Shown piece by piece: positions 32,316-43,999 of a stretch of DNA of 64,000 bases. The position numbers and the translations under genes were made by a program. This DNA is from Akanthomyces muscarius (lineage: Eukaryota > Ascomycota > Sordariomycetes > Hypocreales > Cordycipitaceae). Location of the stretch: the NCBI RefSeq assembly GCF_028009165.1, contig NC_079241.1:4402001-4466000 (forward strand), in the 5' to 3' direction. The notes under the pieces were generated by a model that worked only from the letters and a program-made list of their open reading frames with translations, had not been told where the DNA came from and searched no databases. Numbering within the stretch: the stretch's first letter is position 1; each line of letters begins with the position of its first letter.

Positions 32316-35300
32316 CGTGACGGGCGTTTTGTTGCGCGTGTTGCAAATATGCGTGGGAAAATACAAGCCAGGCCTTTTGGTAAGAGCGTGGCAGTTGGTG
32401 AGCCGGGCGTAGCGGTTTGATGCGATCAAGTGTGTGGCTTCTGTATTGAACTAGAGCAGAGCAGAGCAAGCCGTTGCAGAGGTTTCAAGAGGCCTAAAAG
32501 TCCACTGACGCGATAGCGGGAAGACGCTGTTGACAGGCGGTGGTGATGGTGGAGCTGGGAGGTTTTGGGCGAAGCTTGGGGGAGGTGCTGAAGGATAAAA
32601 AGCTTGCAGCGCGACTTGGGGGGGATCAGGCGGGTGCTGGAAAACCAGAGTGATTTGGGAAGAGAGAGAGAGAGAGGAAAAAAGTCGGGGGGCTGGGGGC
32701 CGCCGTTGGCAGGCGGGTGGCGTGCCGATTAAGTACATTTTGGCCTGGGCCACAGGCGGTGCACAATCAGCGCGACGCCAGCTCAGCAGCGGGTCGAAAC
32801 ACCGCTCCTGTGCTGTGCGTGCGCTGTTATTTTGGGGGCATGGGGGGGGGACAGAGAGGAGAGGGGGAAAACAGCCGGGGGGGTGCCTAGAGGCAACTAG
32901 CCCAGAGGGGAGCTTGTGTCGCGCAAGGAAAAATTTGCAGAGGCTGCTGCTGCTGCTGCTTTGCTCGCTGCCGGGGCCGTACAGGTAGGGACCTGCTAAC
33001 TGCCCACCCCCATCCCTAGGTACTTCATTCTCGTTCTCGTGTGCTCGCCAGCCTTCGACGCCAACAGCACCGTGTCTCTGTCTCGCTACGGGTGCTCCGT
33101 ACACGGCCCTTCTTCAGTACCTAGTGCCCTCTTTAGGCGAGCAGTCGGCCGCATTCCTAGAGGCGCTCAGCCAGGCCTTTTGACCTTGTCCTCTCATGCC
33201 ATCCCCCATCCCCGCTACCGGCGCTCACTGTACCACAGAGCCACAGCGCTCCTGCAGCTGCCCAGCCGCAAACAGCAGGTGGCAATACCTTACCTCACAC
33301 ACCTGCTGCTGTTGCAACTCGCTAATTCGCTTATTGATGTGCTGGCTTACAGGATGTGCCCCACTGCACTGGCTGCTGCAGCCTCAACACGGGATTGAAA
33401 TTGGCTGTTTTTCCACTTTGAAGGGCCTGCAGCGACCTCGCCAGAGGGCTGTCCTGGCCGTGCAACCTGCCCCCCCGGACGAGCCTTGAGGCCCTCTGCC
33501 CGTCGTCTTGTTGCATCTCGCCCTAGAGATTTACCTATTATCTGCCCAGCAAGCTGCCTCCAGTCCAGCAGGAAGGCTTTGTTGCAGTGATTCACTGTAG
33601 CCCTCCGTGGCCACCACCCATCACTCATCCCACCCGTATGCCATCCCCCGCCTTCTCCCGCCACCCCTGACAAGCAATTTGCAAGCCAGCTCTCTCTCTC
33701 CTTTGGGCCTATCAGTGATCATTTCGCCTGAGCAGCGTTGCGTAACTCCCCCACCTGTGCTGCAGCAGAAGGCTTGACCTCTCTTGCGTCCTCGCCAGCG
33801 TCCTAGTAAAGCCAGCTGGCACTGGTATAGACCGAGTACTTGCCTAACGGTGCATCTTTTTTCGATCTGTTTATATAAACACTAAATCTCTCGAGACGGT
33901 TCGAACTAGTGTTGAAAAGGATTGCAGTCCTGCGTGAAAATCATCCGCAACCATCGTGGTGACCACCCGGCGCTGACACCGCTGCCGCCAGCTGGTTTGG
34001 CCGCTGGCCAGGACGCTTTTCTGGTCCAGCGATACCTCGTAGCGACTTTGGTGATGCCCTGTAGACCTTGTGAAACTGTGGCTTTGGAAGGCAGCGGCCA
34101 TGTCTAGCGGCCAGGATGCCAGAGCCCAAAGCAGCCCCTGATCAGTGATTGGGCCTAGCGCCACGCTGTTCCTCGGTCGGACCCAGGAGTCTGCGAGGAC
34201 TTGCTGGTCGTTCCAGTGGCTTCGGGGCATGCCCAGGAGGTGTAAATCTCAGCACGGTTACCCCTCACCTCACTCTGATCGCTAAGAGCGTGTCAGCATC
34301 ATGGCTTGACACTGACTGTTACGTAGCAGGTCCTGTCCTGTCGTAGCACCGCCGGCGGCGCGCCGCGCCATGCCCAGCGGCGAGGTGAGGTGACCAGTGA
34401 CCTCCAGGCACCCCTCAGCAGCCACAGCGTTCCTCTACGAGAGTAATCAAGGCGCCCCAAGCAGTCGCTTCTGCTGGAGAAGCCGTGAATTTCACCATAT
34501 GCCTAAAAATAGGCAAGCAGGTTGCATCGTGGTCGCGGCCCGCCGCGACTGTTGGGCCATCGTGCCAGAGCATGGAGCCCTATATCGCCCAACAGCACCG
34601 CCCTCGGGGCCAACTGAAGAATTAGCATTTCCCAGCCATTGCCGCCGAGCATCACCTGGCCAGGCATGTTCCAGAGCTCTGGCTTGTAACGGCGTAGGTA
34701 GTTGGTATTGATCCCCTCAACTCGATGCCCAGCACAACTACCTAGCGTACCCTCGCCAATGCCAATGACAGGGTTTCCCGACTCTCTTGCATTCGTACGT
34801 AGCTAAGCAGAACAATTACAGCCAAACACCAAAGTTCTGCCAATCCGGCCACGACGCTTATTATTCAGTGGCAGTTGCACTACGTATATTAGTGAAATTC
34901 GTTGATGCTTTGTGCATATGACTTGACATTCCCTGTCTTGCATCTGTACTCGCGTCGTCACACGAATTAAATGTACCTCTGTAGATGCCAGTAGGGTAGC
35001 GTGTGCGCTCCAAGCCCACCAATCGTCCCCCTACCGTACTGTACTACAAGTTGAATATGGAGGACATGAGGAAGCATCACATCGAGCAATCAGTCGCTTC
35101 GCTCCACGTCTATTGGCGAGGGGCGGCCAGGGAGAGATATCGACTGCGCGGCACGTGTCTTCGAGAGACTGATCTGGTCTATGTGACAAGTTCCAGCACC
35201 TCACTGGGCTGCACTTGGCGGGGTAGAGAAGCCGTAGGAGATGTACCTCCAGAGACTGGCATGTATCTATCAATCCGCAGAGTGTAGCCGCGCATTATGC

Positions 35301-36545
35301 ATGATTGTAAACTTCTTCAAGAAAGGAAAAAAAATATATCGACAACAACTCAACATCGAGTTTTTTCAATATCCCTTTGTCATGGAAAAGGGCTGCTCGT
35401 GAGGCGCAAGAGAAACACGTCGATGCCCTGTACGCGTCGCAGTGTAAACAAAGGGCCACAGGCAATGCCCCCGCTTTGCACCAGCCGGGCGGCGGCTAGA
35501 GGCCATCCGGGGCAGTGTGGCAGTCAAAGTTTGGCCAGGCCGTCTTTCAGCGCATGTCGGCCTGAGGCTGCACAGCTCGACCAGCGCACCTCCAGCAAGC
35601 GATTCTGGCCAGCGCCCCACTATGTCTATTGCGCCTGCAGCCCCCAGCTCTGTCAACAGTTTCAGGGTCTCAGCCTGCGTGTAGAATGACCAAGTCGTTT
35701 GGCAGAGGCAATTGGATGCATACCAAAACAATCAACGGCTGGAAACACGTCTAGCTGTCGATGTATCAAGTTTGGTCAAATTTTTTTTATTTTTTTTTTC
35801 GATTTTATTCTCATCGTCTTTGCGTCCGCTCTCGTCCAAAGACGATTACAGACGCAGGCCTAGGTACGCACTGATTCTACCGCACCTCCATGCCCTCGTA
35901 TCATCGCCCGCACATCTCCATCTATCCCAGGCACCGCCTCCAGTTATTATGCTACTCAAACAGCCAAAGTATAAGGTTCACTTCTTTAGCGTCCCCCTGT
36001 CCTACTCCAGGCCTCCAAAACTTGCCCCAAACGGCCTAACACTCGGGCTCTAAATTCGCTCCAGCCACTCACAGCTCGTGCCCCTCGATTAGTGCCGTTG
36101 CTTGCCTGCGCCTCGAGCCACTATCTGCGGCGCTCTGAGCTTCACCGGTCTTTCGATTCCGCCTGTATGCCTGAAAATCTCGTCCTACCTGACTGAGCTA
36201 AAGCACTGTCTAGTACTAGTAGTACACTGTATGTAGTGATGGGCGTGCTTCCGCTGCGCTTTGCCGTGTGCAATGCCTCCAAAAAATAATTAGACACTGT
36301 GACTGACGTATGATCTCCCCACCAAGCACGAACCCCTCCTTGCTGGAGGCCCCCTCTTCCTCTTGTCTGATCTTCACTTTTCTCATTTCCCTCTTCCAAT
36401 ACTTCACTTATTCTTCTCCTACCCGTTCGTTGCATTCGACCAGATACTGCAATATTCATCGAGCTGGTCAGATTCCCGCACACTACAACTCCCATAGAAT
36501 CATCGCATCGCCCAGAATACAGCTTATACAGTCTGCCCCATCACC
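32316..36545. other. long gene-free region, HMG-box gene / HET-C
   Basis: 4230 bases. The first 700 bases are G-rich on plus (a CT-rich leader for the minus-strand HMG gene), with G runs at 32834-32883 and a GCTGCT run at about 32943-32960. The T-rich tract at about 35777-35800, followed by C-rich sequence, looks like a promoter/leader of HET-C. The many short frames in between show no domain, no consistent codon bias and no splice logic. No tRNA, transposon terminal repeats or strong RIP-like AT depletion/enrichment seen by eye. Confidence 0.45.
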
Positions 36546-39500
36546 ATGACTAGCTTCCGATTCCCAGGTCTGCTGCTGGGTCTCGTCATCCTTGCCGCCT
36601 TGGCAAGCCCGGCCGCTGCTTTCGGTGCTGGAAACATCGCTTCTATTTCCAAGGTCGAAGGACAAAACTGTTAGTGGTCTCTTGTCCACTGCAATCGCCG
36701 TTTGCTCGCCTGGCTCAACTAACACGCTTTCAAACAGGGCGCCACGGTGATATTGAAGATGCACTGCTTTCCATCGTCATGGCACAAGCCTTCAACGGCA
36801 AAAAGTTCAGCAAGCTCATGGTGTCTCGTGTCTACTTTGGCAACTGGCTGCGCGACTACTCCCAGGCCATCGACGTCGGCACTGTCAAGACTGTTTCCGC
36901 CGAAGCAATCCGTTTGCTCCTCTGCGTTCTTGGCTTCATGACCTTTGGCTACGGCTCCGGCGAATTCGAAGTCACCGCCGATCGAGTCGGCTGCTACCGT
37001 CCCGAAGACCACATTGACAACCCCAAGGACTACGCCGACAACGTCGACGCCCGGGAGTATTACGAGCGCCTCCGAGGCCCTATCGACGAGAATGCCGAAC
37101 TCTCCATCGACGAGCGCAATGGCATGAAGAAATATATTGCTTCTGAATCTGATAACATCATGACCTCGGCGAAGCATGTTCGCCAACTCTTCACCCGCTG
37201 CATCGAGCTTGGTCGTCGCTACAAGGAGAACAGTGATAAGACTGATCGCAATGAAGCGCTCCGCCTCATGGGCACTGGCCTGCACTGCTTGGAGGGTACG
37301 TTTGCAAAATTCGCCAGTGCATCATGTTACTCAACTTCGCTAACACGACTCTGTAGACTTTTTTGCCCACAGCAACTACACTGAACTTGCCCTCATCGAA
37401 ATGGGCGAGCGTGACGTCTTCCCCCACTGTGGTACCAACACTAAAATCCAGCTCGACGGCGCGCAGGAATCTGTGTATCCTATTGTGACTGGCACTTTTG
37501 GTGGTGTCGACTTTCTGCACTCTGTTACCGGCGAAGGCTTGTGTTCCCGTTTACCACGGTTTAGAATTATCTGCTAATACGGCCCAGTGTCTGACAAGCT
37601 CACCCAAAACGAAATTGAGGAGCTTGAAGGAACGCTTGAGCAAAGCAAGCAGTCCGATACCAGCTTCCTTCGCGAACTCCTTGACAAGATCCCCGATGGC
37701 ATCCTTGGTGGTGGGCAGGAAAAACAGAAAATCGACGAGATTCAGGAAAACGCCAATGCAGCCCAGATGCAAAACACTTCCGTCTCCCCGAGAGATCCCG
37801 AAGAATTCACCCTGTACGTCAAGAACATTTACGAGCAAATTATGCCTGCCATCAAGCTTCATGATGACATCATGAAGACCATTGACAATGCTATTGGCAA
37901 GATCCCCGTCCTGCCCAAGATTATCGAGCAGCTTGAAGAGCAGCTTACCCAATTTGTCTTCTCCATCATGGCTCCATTTATTGTTCCTTTAATTCGACAG
38001 ATTCGCAACGAGCTGAAGACTGGCTCGGATGAGATTATTCAGAGCAGTCAGGACCAGCAGCATGTTGTTTTCAACGACGATAACAGCACTGACCCGACCC
38101 ATTCCATGCTCTCCAAGGACCACTTTTCCAACGTGAGATTAACTCCAACTGTGCCCGCGGTGAAATGCAAGTGCTGACTTTACTAGATCCTGAACGAGAT
38201 TGCCGGTCGAAGTGCCGCTATGACTGTCCATTGGGTGGTTCCACAGTTGATGGAGGCTATCGACGATAACAGCATCGATGTCAACCGTCTCTGTGATCGC
38301 CTCATTTACGGCGTCCTTCACCACCCTGCACAGAGAGGAATGGGCAATGACGGCGTCTCTGAGGCACGCCAGAAGATTTTTGAAAGTGTCAAGGAATGGT
38401 GGGGTCAAATGGGCGATGACCAGCGCAACGACTATCGTCAGAAGCTTTCTCGTGATGGTGTCTTTAAGGGTAACAACCACAAAGAGGGCGTTCACGATAC
38501 TGGCCATGGGCATGGCTGTGGTGGGAAGCTTGAGATGCGTAAGCTTTATGGTGAGCCAGAGACTATGGAAACCAAGATTGCAAGTGCTGCGGCCACTGCC
38601 ATTTTCTCAACGGCATCTGGCGTAGTTTCCGATATGGTGCAGCAGCAAACTGGTATACAAATGCCAGGCAAGCAGGAAGGCGAAGAATCGGGTGGTCTAA
38701 AGGGATTCATCAAGTCCATCTTTAGCACGGATGACAATGAGGGCAGGTACGAGTAGCCCTTTACACCCGGGCACCCCCGCAAGCTCTAATGAAACACAGC
38801 AGTGGCCGAACTGAGACTCGGCCGAGCCAGAGCTCGGGCAACTTTGGCGGTAGAAACGACCAAGGTCGACAGGAGTACGGAAGTAGCGGTGGTGACCAGT
38901 ACGGTCGACAGGATAGTGGTCATCGACAGGACTCCAACTCCTATGGAAACTCTAGCCAGAGGAGAGACGATGACTATGGTGGCAGAAGACATGACAACGA
39001 CAACCGGCGAGACGACAGCTACGGCGGTGGGAACGACAGTAGCTATGGTGGTGGCAGCGGCAACAGTGGATATGGTGGGCGCCAACAAGAGAGCCATGGC
39101 GGTAGAAGCGACAGTGGCTACAGCGGCAGACAAGAGAGCAGCTATGGTGGACGGCAGGAGAGCAGCTATGGCGGTAGAGAGGAGAGCTATGGTGGACGAC
39201 AAGAAAGCAGTTATGGCGGCAGGGAGGAGAGCCACGGTAGCAGACAGGATAGCTATGGTGGCAGGCAAGAGAGCAGCTATGGTGGTGGCAGAGAGGAGAG
39301 CTATGGTGGCAGGCAGGAGACTAGCTATGGCCAAAGCAGCGGATATGGTTCGCGCCGCGACGATAACTACGGCGGAAACGAGAGTAGCTACGGTGGTCGT
39401 GGTGATGACAGCTACGGCGGTGGCAACGAGGGTGGCTATGGTGGCCGCAGTGAGGGAAGGCACGGCGGCAACAGTGGCGGAGATGAATATGGCAGACAGG

Positions 39501-39598
39501 ACGAATACGGTCGACAGGACGAGTCCGGTCGACGAGAGCATGGTGGATCTGGTCGCCATGGCCGCAAAGATGATGAATATGGCAACGAACGATACTAA
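36546..39598 (+). CDS. het-c: HET-C family protein
   Basis: Homologue of Neurospora HET-C, a secreted or plasma-membrane-associated glycine-rich protein whose allelic variants set off heterokaryon incompatibility in some species. Six exons: 36546-36669, 36738-37295, 37357-37536, 37588-38132, 38187-38746, 38800-39598; the total is divisible by three and gives 921 aa. It has a signal peptide (about 1-25, LLLGLVILAALASPAAA), the conserved start EGQNWRHGDIEDALLS, VYFGNWLRDYSQAIDVG and CLEDFFAHSNYTELALIEMG, and a C-terminal tail of about 260 residues of SYGGRQE-like repeats. The third intron (37537-37587) appears to use a GC donor. An incompatibility role here is not shown by sequence; the family also exists as a plain housekeeping gene. 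Confidence 0.92.
38940..39590 (+). repeat. YGGR-rich coding repeat of HET-C
   Basis: Imperfect repeats of about 24 bases encoding units such as ESSYGGRQ and EESYGGRQ, plus Gly/Asp/Asn-rich spacers. Because the period is a multiple of three and composition is skewed, two other frames (one sense, one antisense) also stay open for about 275 codons here. Confidence 0.85.
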
Positions 39599-42500
39599 TC
39601 GGATGCCATTCATCCTGGATGTGCTACTGCATTGGTACGGATAAAGATTAGCTATGAAAGAGTCTAGCCACTTTTCTCGTTTTTTTGTTTTTCTTATATA
39701 GCAAACACCAAATTGAATTGTTCAGCCCGGATTGGTGCATGGAACATGCGAAACTTGCTGGAAATGCCGTGGCTCGTGGCGACGCGTGTAGAGAGACGCG
39801 TCACAATCGCAGCCTACCCTGCACAGGTTTCAAGAGATAAAAAATCACCAGCGGCAGCGTAGTATCGGCAATTCTATATATTTTTTCGGGCGTTTTGGGG
39901 TCTCGTTCATTCGGATATACTTCTGGGTGGTTTATTGTACGCGATTCTCCCATAATATTGTGTTTTATGAGAGTGAAGTATGAACTGTCAGAACATGCCT
40001 CCACATTAGTACCAACCATAGACCACTTCCATGCCGTTGAGGGCATGAACAAATGAGCAGATCAAGCACGTGACGTAAGGTACAGGGTACAGGACTGGGA
40101 AACTACGAAGAATACAATGTATTCGCGCAAACTGCGATGACAACAATGTTTCGCTGACAAGGCAAGACACGGCGTTGCAACCCCAAGAGCATCGGCGTAC
40201 GAAGTAGTCAGATGCAGGCCGAGTTGCGCAAGGCCGTTCTCCCCCAGAGCCAAGCCAGCCACGGGCGGCGAGAAGCGAATAAGAGGGGGGAGGGCGATTG
40301 GATCAGCCGGAGCCGACGGAAGAGCTGAGCCTGCATGAATTTCGAGTACAAGACATATCCGGGAATGAGTTGCGCGCCTTTTGCTGGCCGTTTTTGGGCA
40401 TCAATCTGTGTGTGTGTGTGTTTGCCCAGCAGCCCAGCGTGGTCCAGCACCAGGCATTTCGCGGGCGACGATCAACTTCCCAAAGGTGAAGGGGCCGAGA
40501 AGCCAAGCCCACATCGATGACATATGACGCGCAGGGTCCTCTGATCGTTCAAGGGCCTTATTTCAGCTCATTTTCAAGTTTTTTATTTTTATTTTTTTAG
40601 GTCTGCAAATCGCGTGCCCGCTGGGGCCGATCGACGGGGTCCTTTTGCGAGGGATCACGGCGGCACGCGGGCGGGTGAGGGGTTTTTATGCATGCAGACT
40701 AATAATGAATGGAAAAGCTGCAGGGCGCCGCCAGTCTCGCTCTGCAAGGAGGCGGTTTGCTCTCTTTCTCTCCATTGTGAAATCGGTTGCACTATATGAT
40801 GTTGGACAAGTCGAGCCATATTGTGGCTTGTTTAAGCGCTGTCCTTACATTCGCATCGGCTGGTACGAGGCTGTCGACTGGCACTAAAGTATCTGCATCC
40901 GTACGGAGTAATCTGTACCAGTAAACGAAGGGCAGGGAAAGGGACCATGTATTCGCAACGGCGGGCCTCCTATCCGTCCACTGTCTCGGGCTTTTGGGCG
41001 TGCTGTGATGTGCAGCCTGCAGACGAGGTACCCAGTCGTCCCGGTTTGGCGGCCATGATCAGCGTCCGCGTTACGTAGTGGGCGGCGGCGGCGCAACCCT
41101 GCCTGCCACCTGCTGATGGAACACGACGTTAATTCTACAGGGAATGAGGGTCCGAGAGAGCCACTTGACAGACACACCGAGTGTGGTGCAAGACGGGTGT
41201 AGGAAATGCTGGCAGTCACGGTACTCACCCCAGCGCCTTACGAGGAAGCAGAGATGAGCCAGAGTCGGCTGCGTAGCGCTACTGGTAGCGTGTCTCTGTG
41301 GACACGACATCCGGCGCGTTGTCACCGGAGTAGTTTATTAGGTCTCGTCTGTGGCTGGCTCGGCCGGGCTATCGCAGTGCATTATTCCCGCCTGGGCCTT
41401 TTTCCCTTGAACGTCCTTTGTCTATACTGCATGTTTTCCGTGACGACTTGACGGAGGACGCATCTTATTTCCCTAGCCGGTGAAATCTCGATCCGTCAGT
41501 CCCAGAGTGGGCAACGAGGCCAATCCTTGGGCGAGCTATTGAAATTGGGCGCTTCCAGACTGTCCATGCACCCCAGACAGACAGTAGCGTCGGTGGAAAT
41601 ACCAGTGGACTAGAGCAACATTGAGAGTCTGATTTAGTTAGTCGGTTAGCCACCGACTAACTTACTAAGTACACTTGTCAGACGGGCGAGTCGTGGATCT
41701 AGCGATGAGTTGCGAGAAGCAGTCGGGGAGCTGCCGAGATGGAGATTTCCGTTGGCCAAGTTGTGAGGAACGAGGTAGATGTGCCCCTAACCATGACCTT
41801 TAGTCGACGGCCGCTTCGTCTGCCGTTTGAATGGATACAGACAGAGAGATCGGGTGAGCTTGCACGGCATGACTCGATGACGCAAAGATGGGAGAGCCGG
41901 GAGCGGTAAAGGAAACTGCGGCCCGTGCATTAAGCTATAGTTTCACACCCGATGAACGCTGGCACTGAGCAGACGTGAAAGAAGGAAAGTATACCAGCGG
42001 TCAGCCACGGATTCAACAGCAAGTGTCTAGGAGACGATGGTGGAGCGGCCGTATTCTGACAGGAGGATACTGGAATGGCGTGGCAGCAGACTATTCAAAC
42101 CAGTAGCGAACTAGCTAGGGAGCCGGGGAAGTGAAGACGATATCCCAGTACCAGTAGGCTGGCAGTTGGATGTGTGCAGCCCGTAAATTCATGGACTTGG
42201 GGGAGGAACCTGACAGTCTCGATGTGGGAGTGCTGCGGATGTGCCGTCTTCCGCTGCGCCAGCCACGCCAAGCCGGGAGCCCAACAGAGCGAGGACGGTA
42301 TGGCATCGTGCCTAGGAATTATTATTACGGTACCAGTAAAATCGTTCGATCATGCTACGGGACGAGTTTGGAGGGCTCCTTTCTCCCCGAGCAAGGCTGG
42401 GGCTGTCGCGCGAGTGATGAGACCTTCCGGGCGGCGGGCGGCGGAGGCGGCGGAAGGCTAATGCAGGCGAGCGGACGGCGGGCTGGTATTTATGGAGGGC

Positions 42501-43046
42501 GTAAATGAGTAGTGCGTGGTATGAATAACTGCCTAGTGAAGAGGGTGAAGATGGGATTCAGGCAAGGCAAAGGGCCATGGAGGGCGAGTGAGTCGAGAGA
42601 CGGCTGCGGTGGTGGTGTGGTTGTGTGGTTGAGATAGGCAATTGGCCGTTTGTCATGGATATCGGTATCGACCAGGGACAGACAGACTTGTGGTTGACCT
42701 GCTAATTGGGCACTAGGTTAGAGTGCCACAGTGCAGTTATTGGGGGGCCGCCACGGTGGAGCGGCCGCTGAGCCACGAATGCACCCGCTATCCGTACTGG
42801 TACAGTTGTGGTGCAATGGTATCAGCAAGGTAGGTACCCAAGGTAGGTGCCTAGGTGGCCCTGTGAACTTGAAGACTGGACAATAGGTACTCGGCACTAG
42901 GTGTTGAGGTATTACGCAACACCATGTTAAAACAACTACCAGTCGAGGATTAAAAAAAAGGCACAGACTAGCAGTCAACAGCTGTCATCTTCATCCTGCC
43001 CTCGCTGCTCCTTCTGGCCCGAGTCTAGATTTCGCTGCTCATGCTC

Positions 43047-43080
43047 ATGCCCATGCCCATGCCCATGCCCACGCCCATGC
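43047..43080. repeat. ATGCCC hexamer microsatellite
   Basis: Five to six copies of ATGCCC (one ACGCCC variant) in non-coding sequence. Confidence 0.85.
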
Positions 43081-43109
43081 TTCTTCTAGTGGTAGGTGTT
43101 AGGTACCTA

Positions 43110-43137
43110 GTGGGTGGTGGGTGGTGGGTGGTGGGTG
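43110..43137. repeat. GTGGGTG heptamer tandem repeat, four copies
   Basis: Four perfect consecutive copies of a 7-base unit, directly after an AGGTACCTAG motif. Confidence 0.9.
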
Positions 43138-43949
43138 CAGCAGACGAGTGGGCGGGTGGATGCCACCTGAGCGTACCTGGTACCTGCGAGTAAGGTGTTG
43201 CAGGCCGCGAGCGTAGGTACCTTTTCGATAGGCCCTGTCGTCGCCCTGCGCGCTGAACCGCCAACGCTGCGACAAGGCAAGGGCCGCTTGTACTTGGGTA
43301 CCCTGGCGGGCGTGATGGCTGCTGCAGGTACCTGTACATGCATCTTGCCAGTGGTATTACTCTATTACTTACTACCTACGCTTCTTCTGGCCTGGTTCCT
43401 CTGTTTGTCTCTTGCCTCTGCTTCTTGTCTCTCTGCTGCTGCCCACGCCTCTCTGCCTACCTACCTACCCAGGTGGTTACCAGTACCGCCAGTACCGTAC
43501 CGACGCCTCAACGCCTCCCCCGGCCGGGCCATTTCTGCTCCTCTCGCCTGCCATTAAACTCTTACTTGCGTCCTTCATCCCAACGTCGCCTCAACGTCGC
43601 TCGAAACGGCTTCTCGTTTTCGCTTTCCGTCGCCCTCCCCGCCGCTTCCTTTCGATTTCGTCATCCTGACCCCCCGAGTCATCCGCCCGACGGCCCTTTT
43701 CCTTACTCAAACGCACGACCCGCCCCTGCGTTCGCGACGTCTGCTTTGCTCTGCTCACGACATCCGCCACCACTCTTGCTCGCGCACAACGGCAGACAAC
43801 CGCGCACACACGCCCCCCTCCCATTGCCGGCCCCCGTCGGTATACCTCTACCGACAATTCCCTCGCGACGACATACCCCGACGATATTGTCTCGACCCTT
43901 TGTTCGCTCGCCGCCGCCCTGCCACAGCGCCGCCGGTGCGCGCTCTATA

Positions 43950-43999
43950 ATGCCCCCCGCCCAATGATTGGCATGTCACAGCCAGCATGTCTCTCGTAG
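43950..43999 (+). promoter_or_regulatory. upstream ATGs before the RING gene
   Basis: A 5-codon uORF (MPPAQ, 43950-43967) and a second, out-of-frame one from 43964 to 43999 that overlaps the main start at 43987. Seen directly; any control of translation is inferred. Confidence 0.45.

Larger units (their letters stand above)
39599..43986. other. long gene-free region, HET-C / RING gene
   Basis: 4388 bases. The first part is 3' flank of HET-C. A perfect 9-bp inverted repeat lies at 41638-41660. From about 42820 to 43500 the sequence is dense in GGTACC/AGGTA motifs and short tandem repeats. The last 600 bases are C/T-rich, like a long leader of the RING gene, with several upstream ATGs. The open frames seen have no recognisable domain. 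Confidence 0.45.

Noticed and set aside
32451..33104. 217-codon minus-strand frame before the HMG-box gene
   Set aside because: Pro/Ser-rich translation of a low-complexity leader, no splice link to the HMG exon.
33890..33915. GGTTCGAAC in the long gap, looked like a tRNA T-arm
   Set aside because: The flanking bases do not pair as a T stem and no acceptor or anticodon arms were found.
38786..39613. 275-codon antisense frame across the HET-C repeat tail
   Set aside because: Opened by repeat composition; a Thr/Ala/Val/Ile-rich translation with no domain. The sense frame is continuous with HET-C.
43338..43967. 209-codon plus frame upstream of the RING gene
   Set aside because: Pro/Leu/Ser-rich translation of a C/T-rich leader; stops 20 bases before the RING start and in a different frame.
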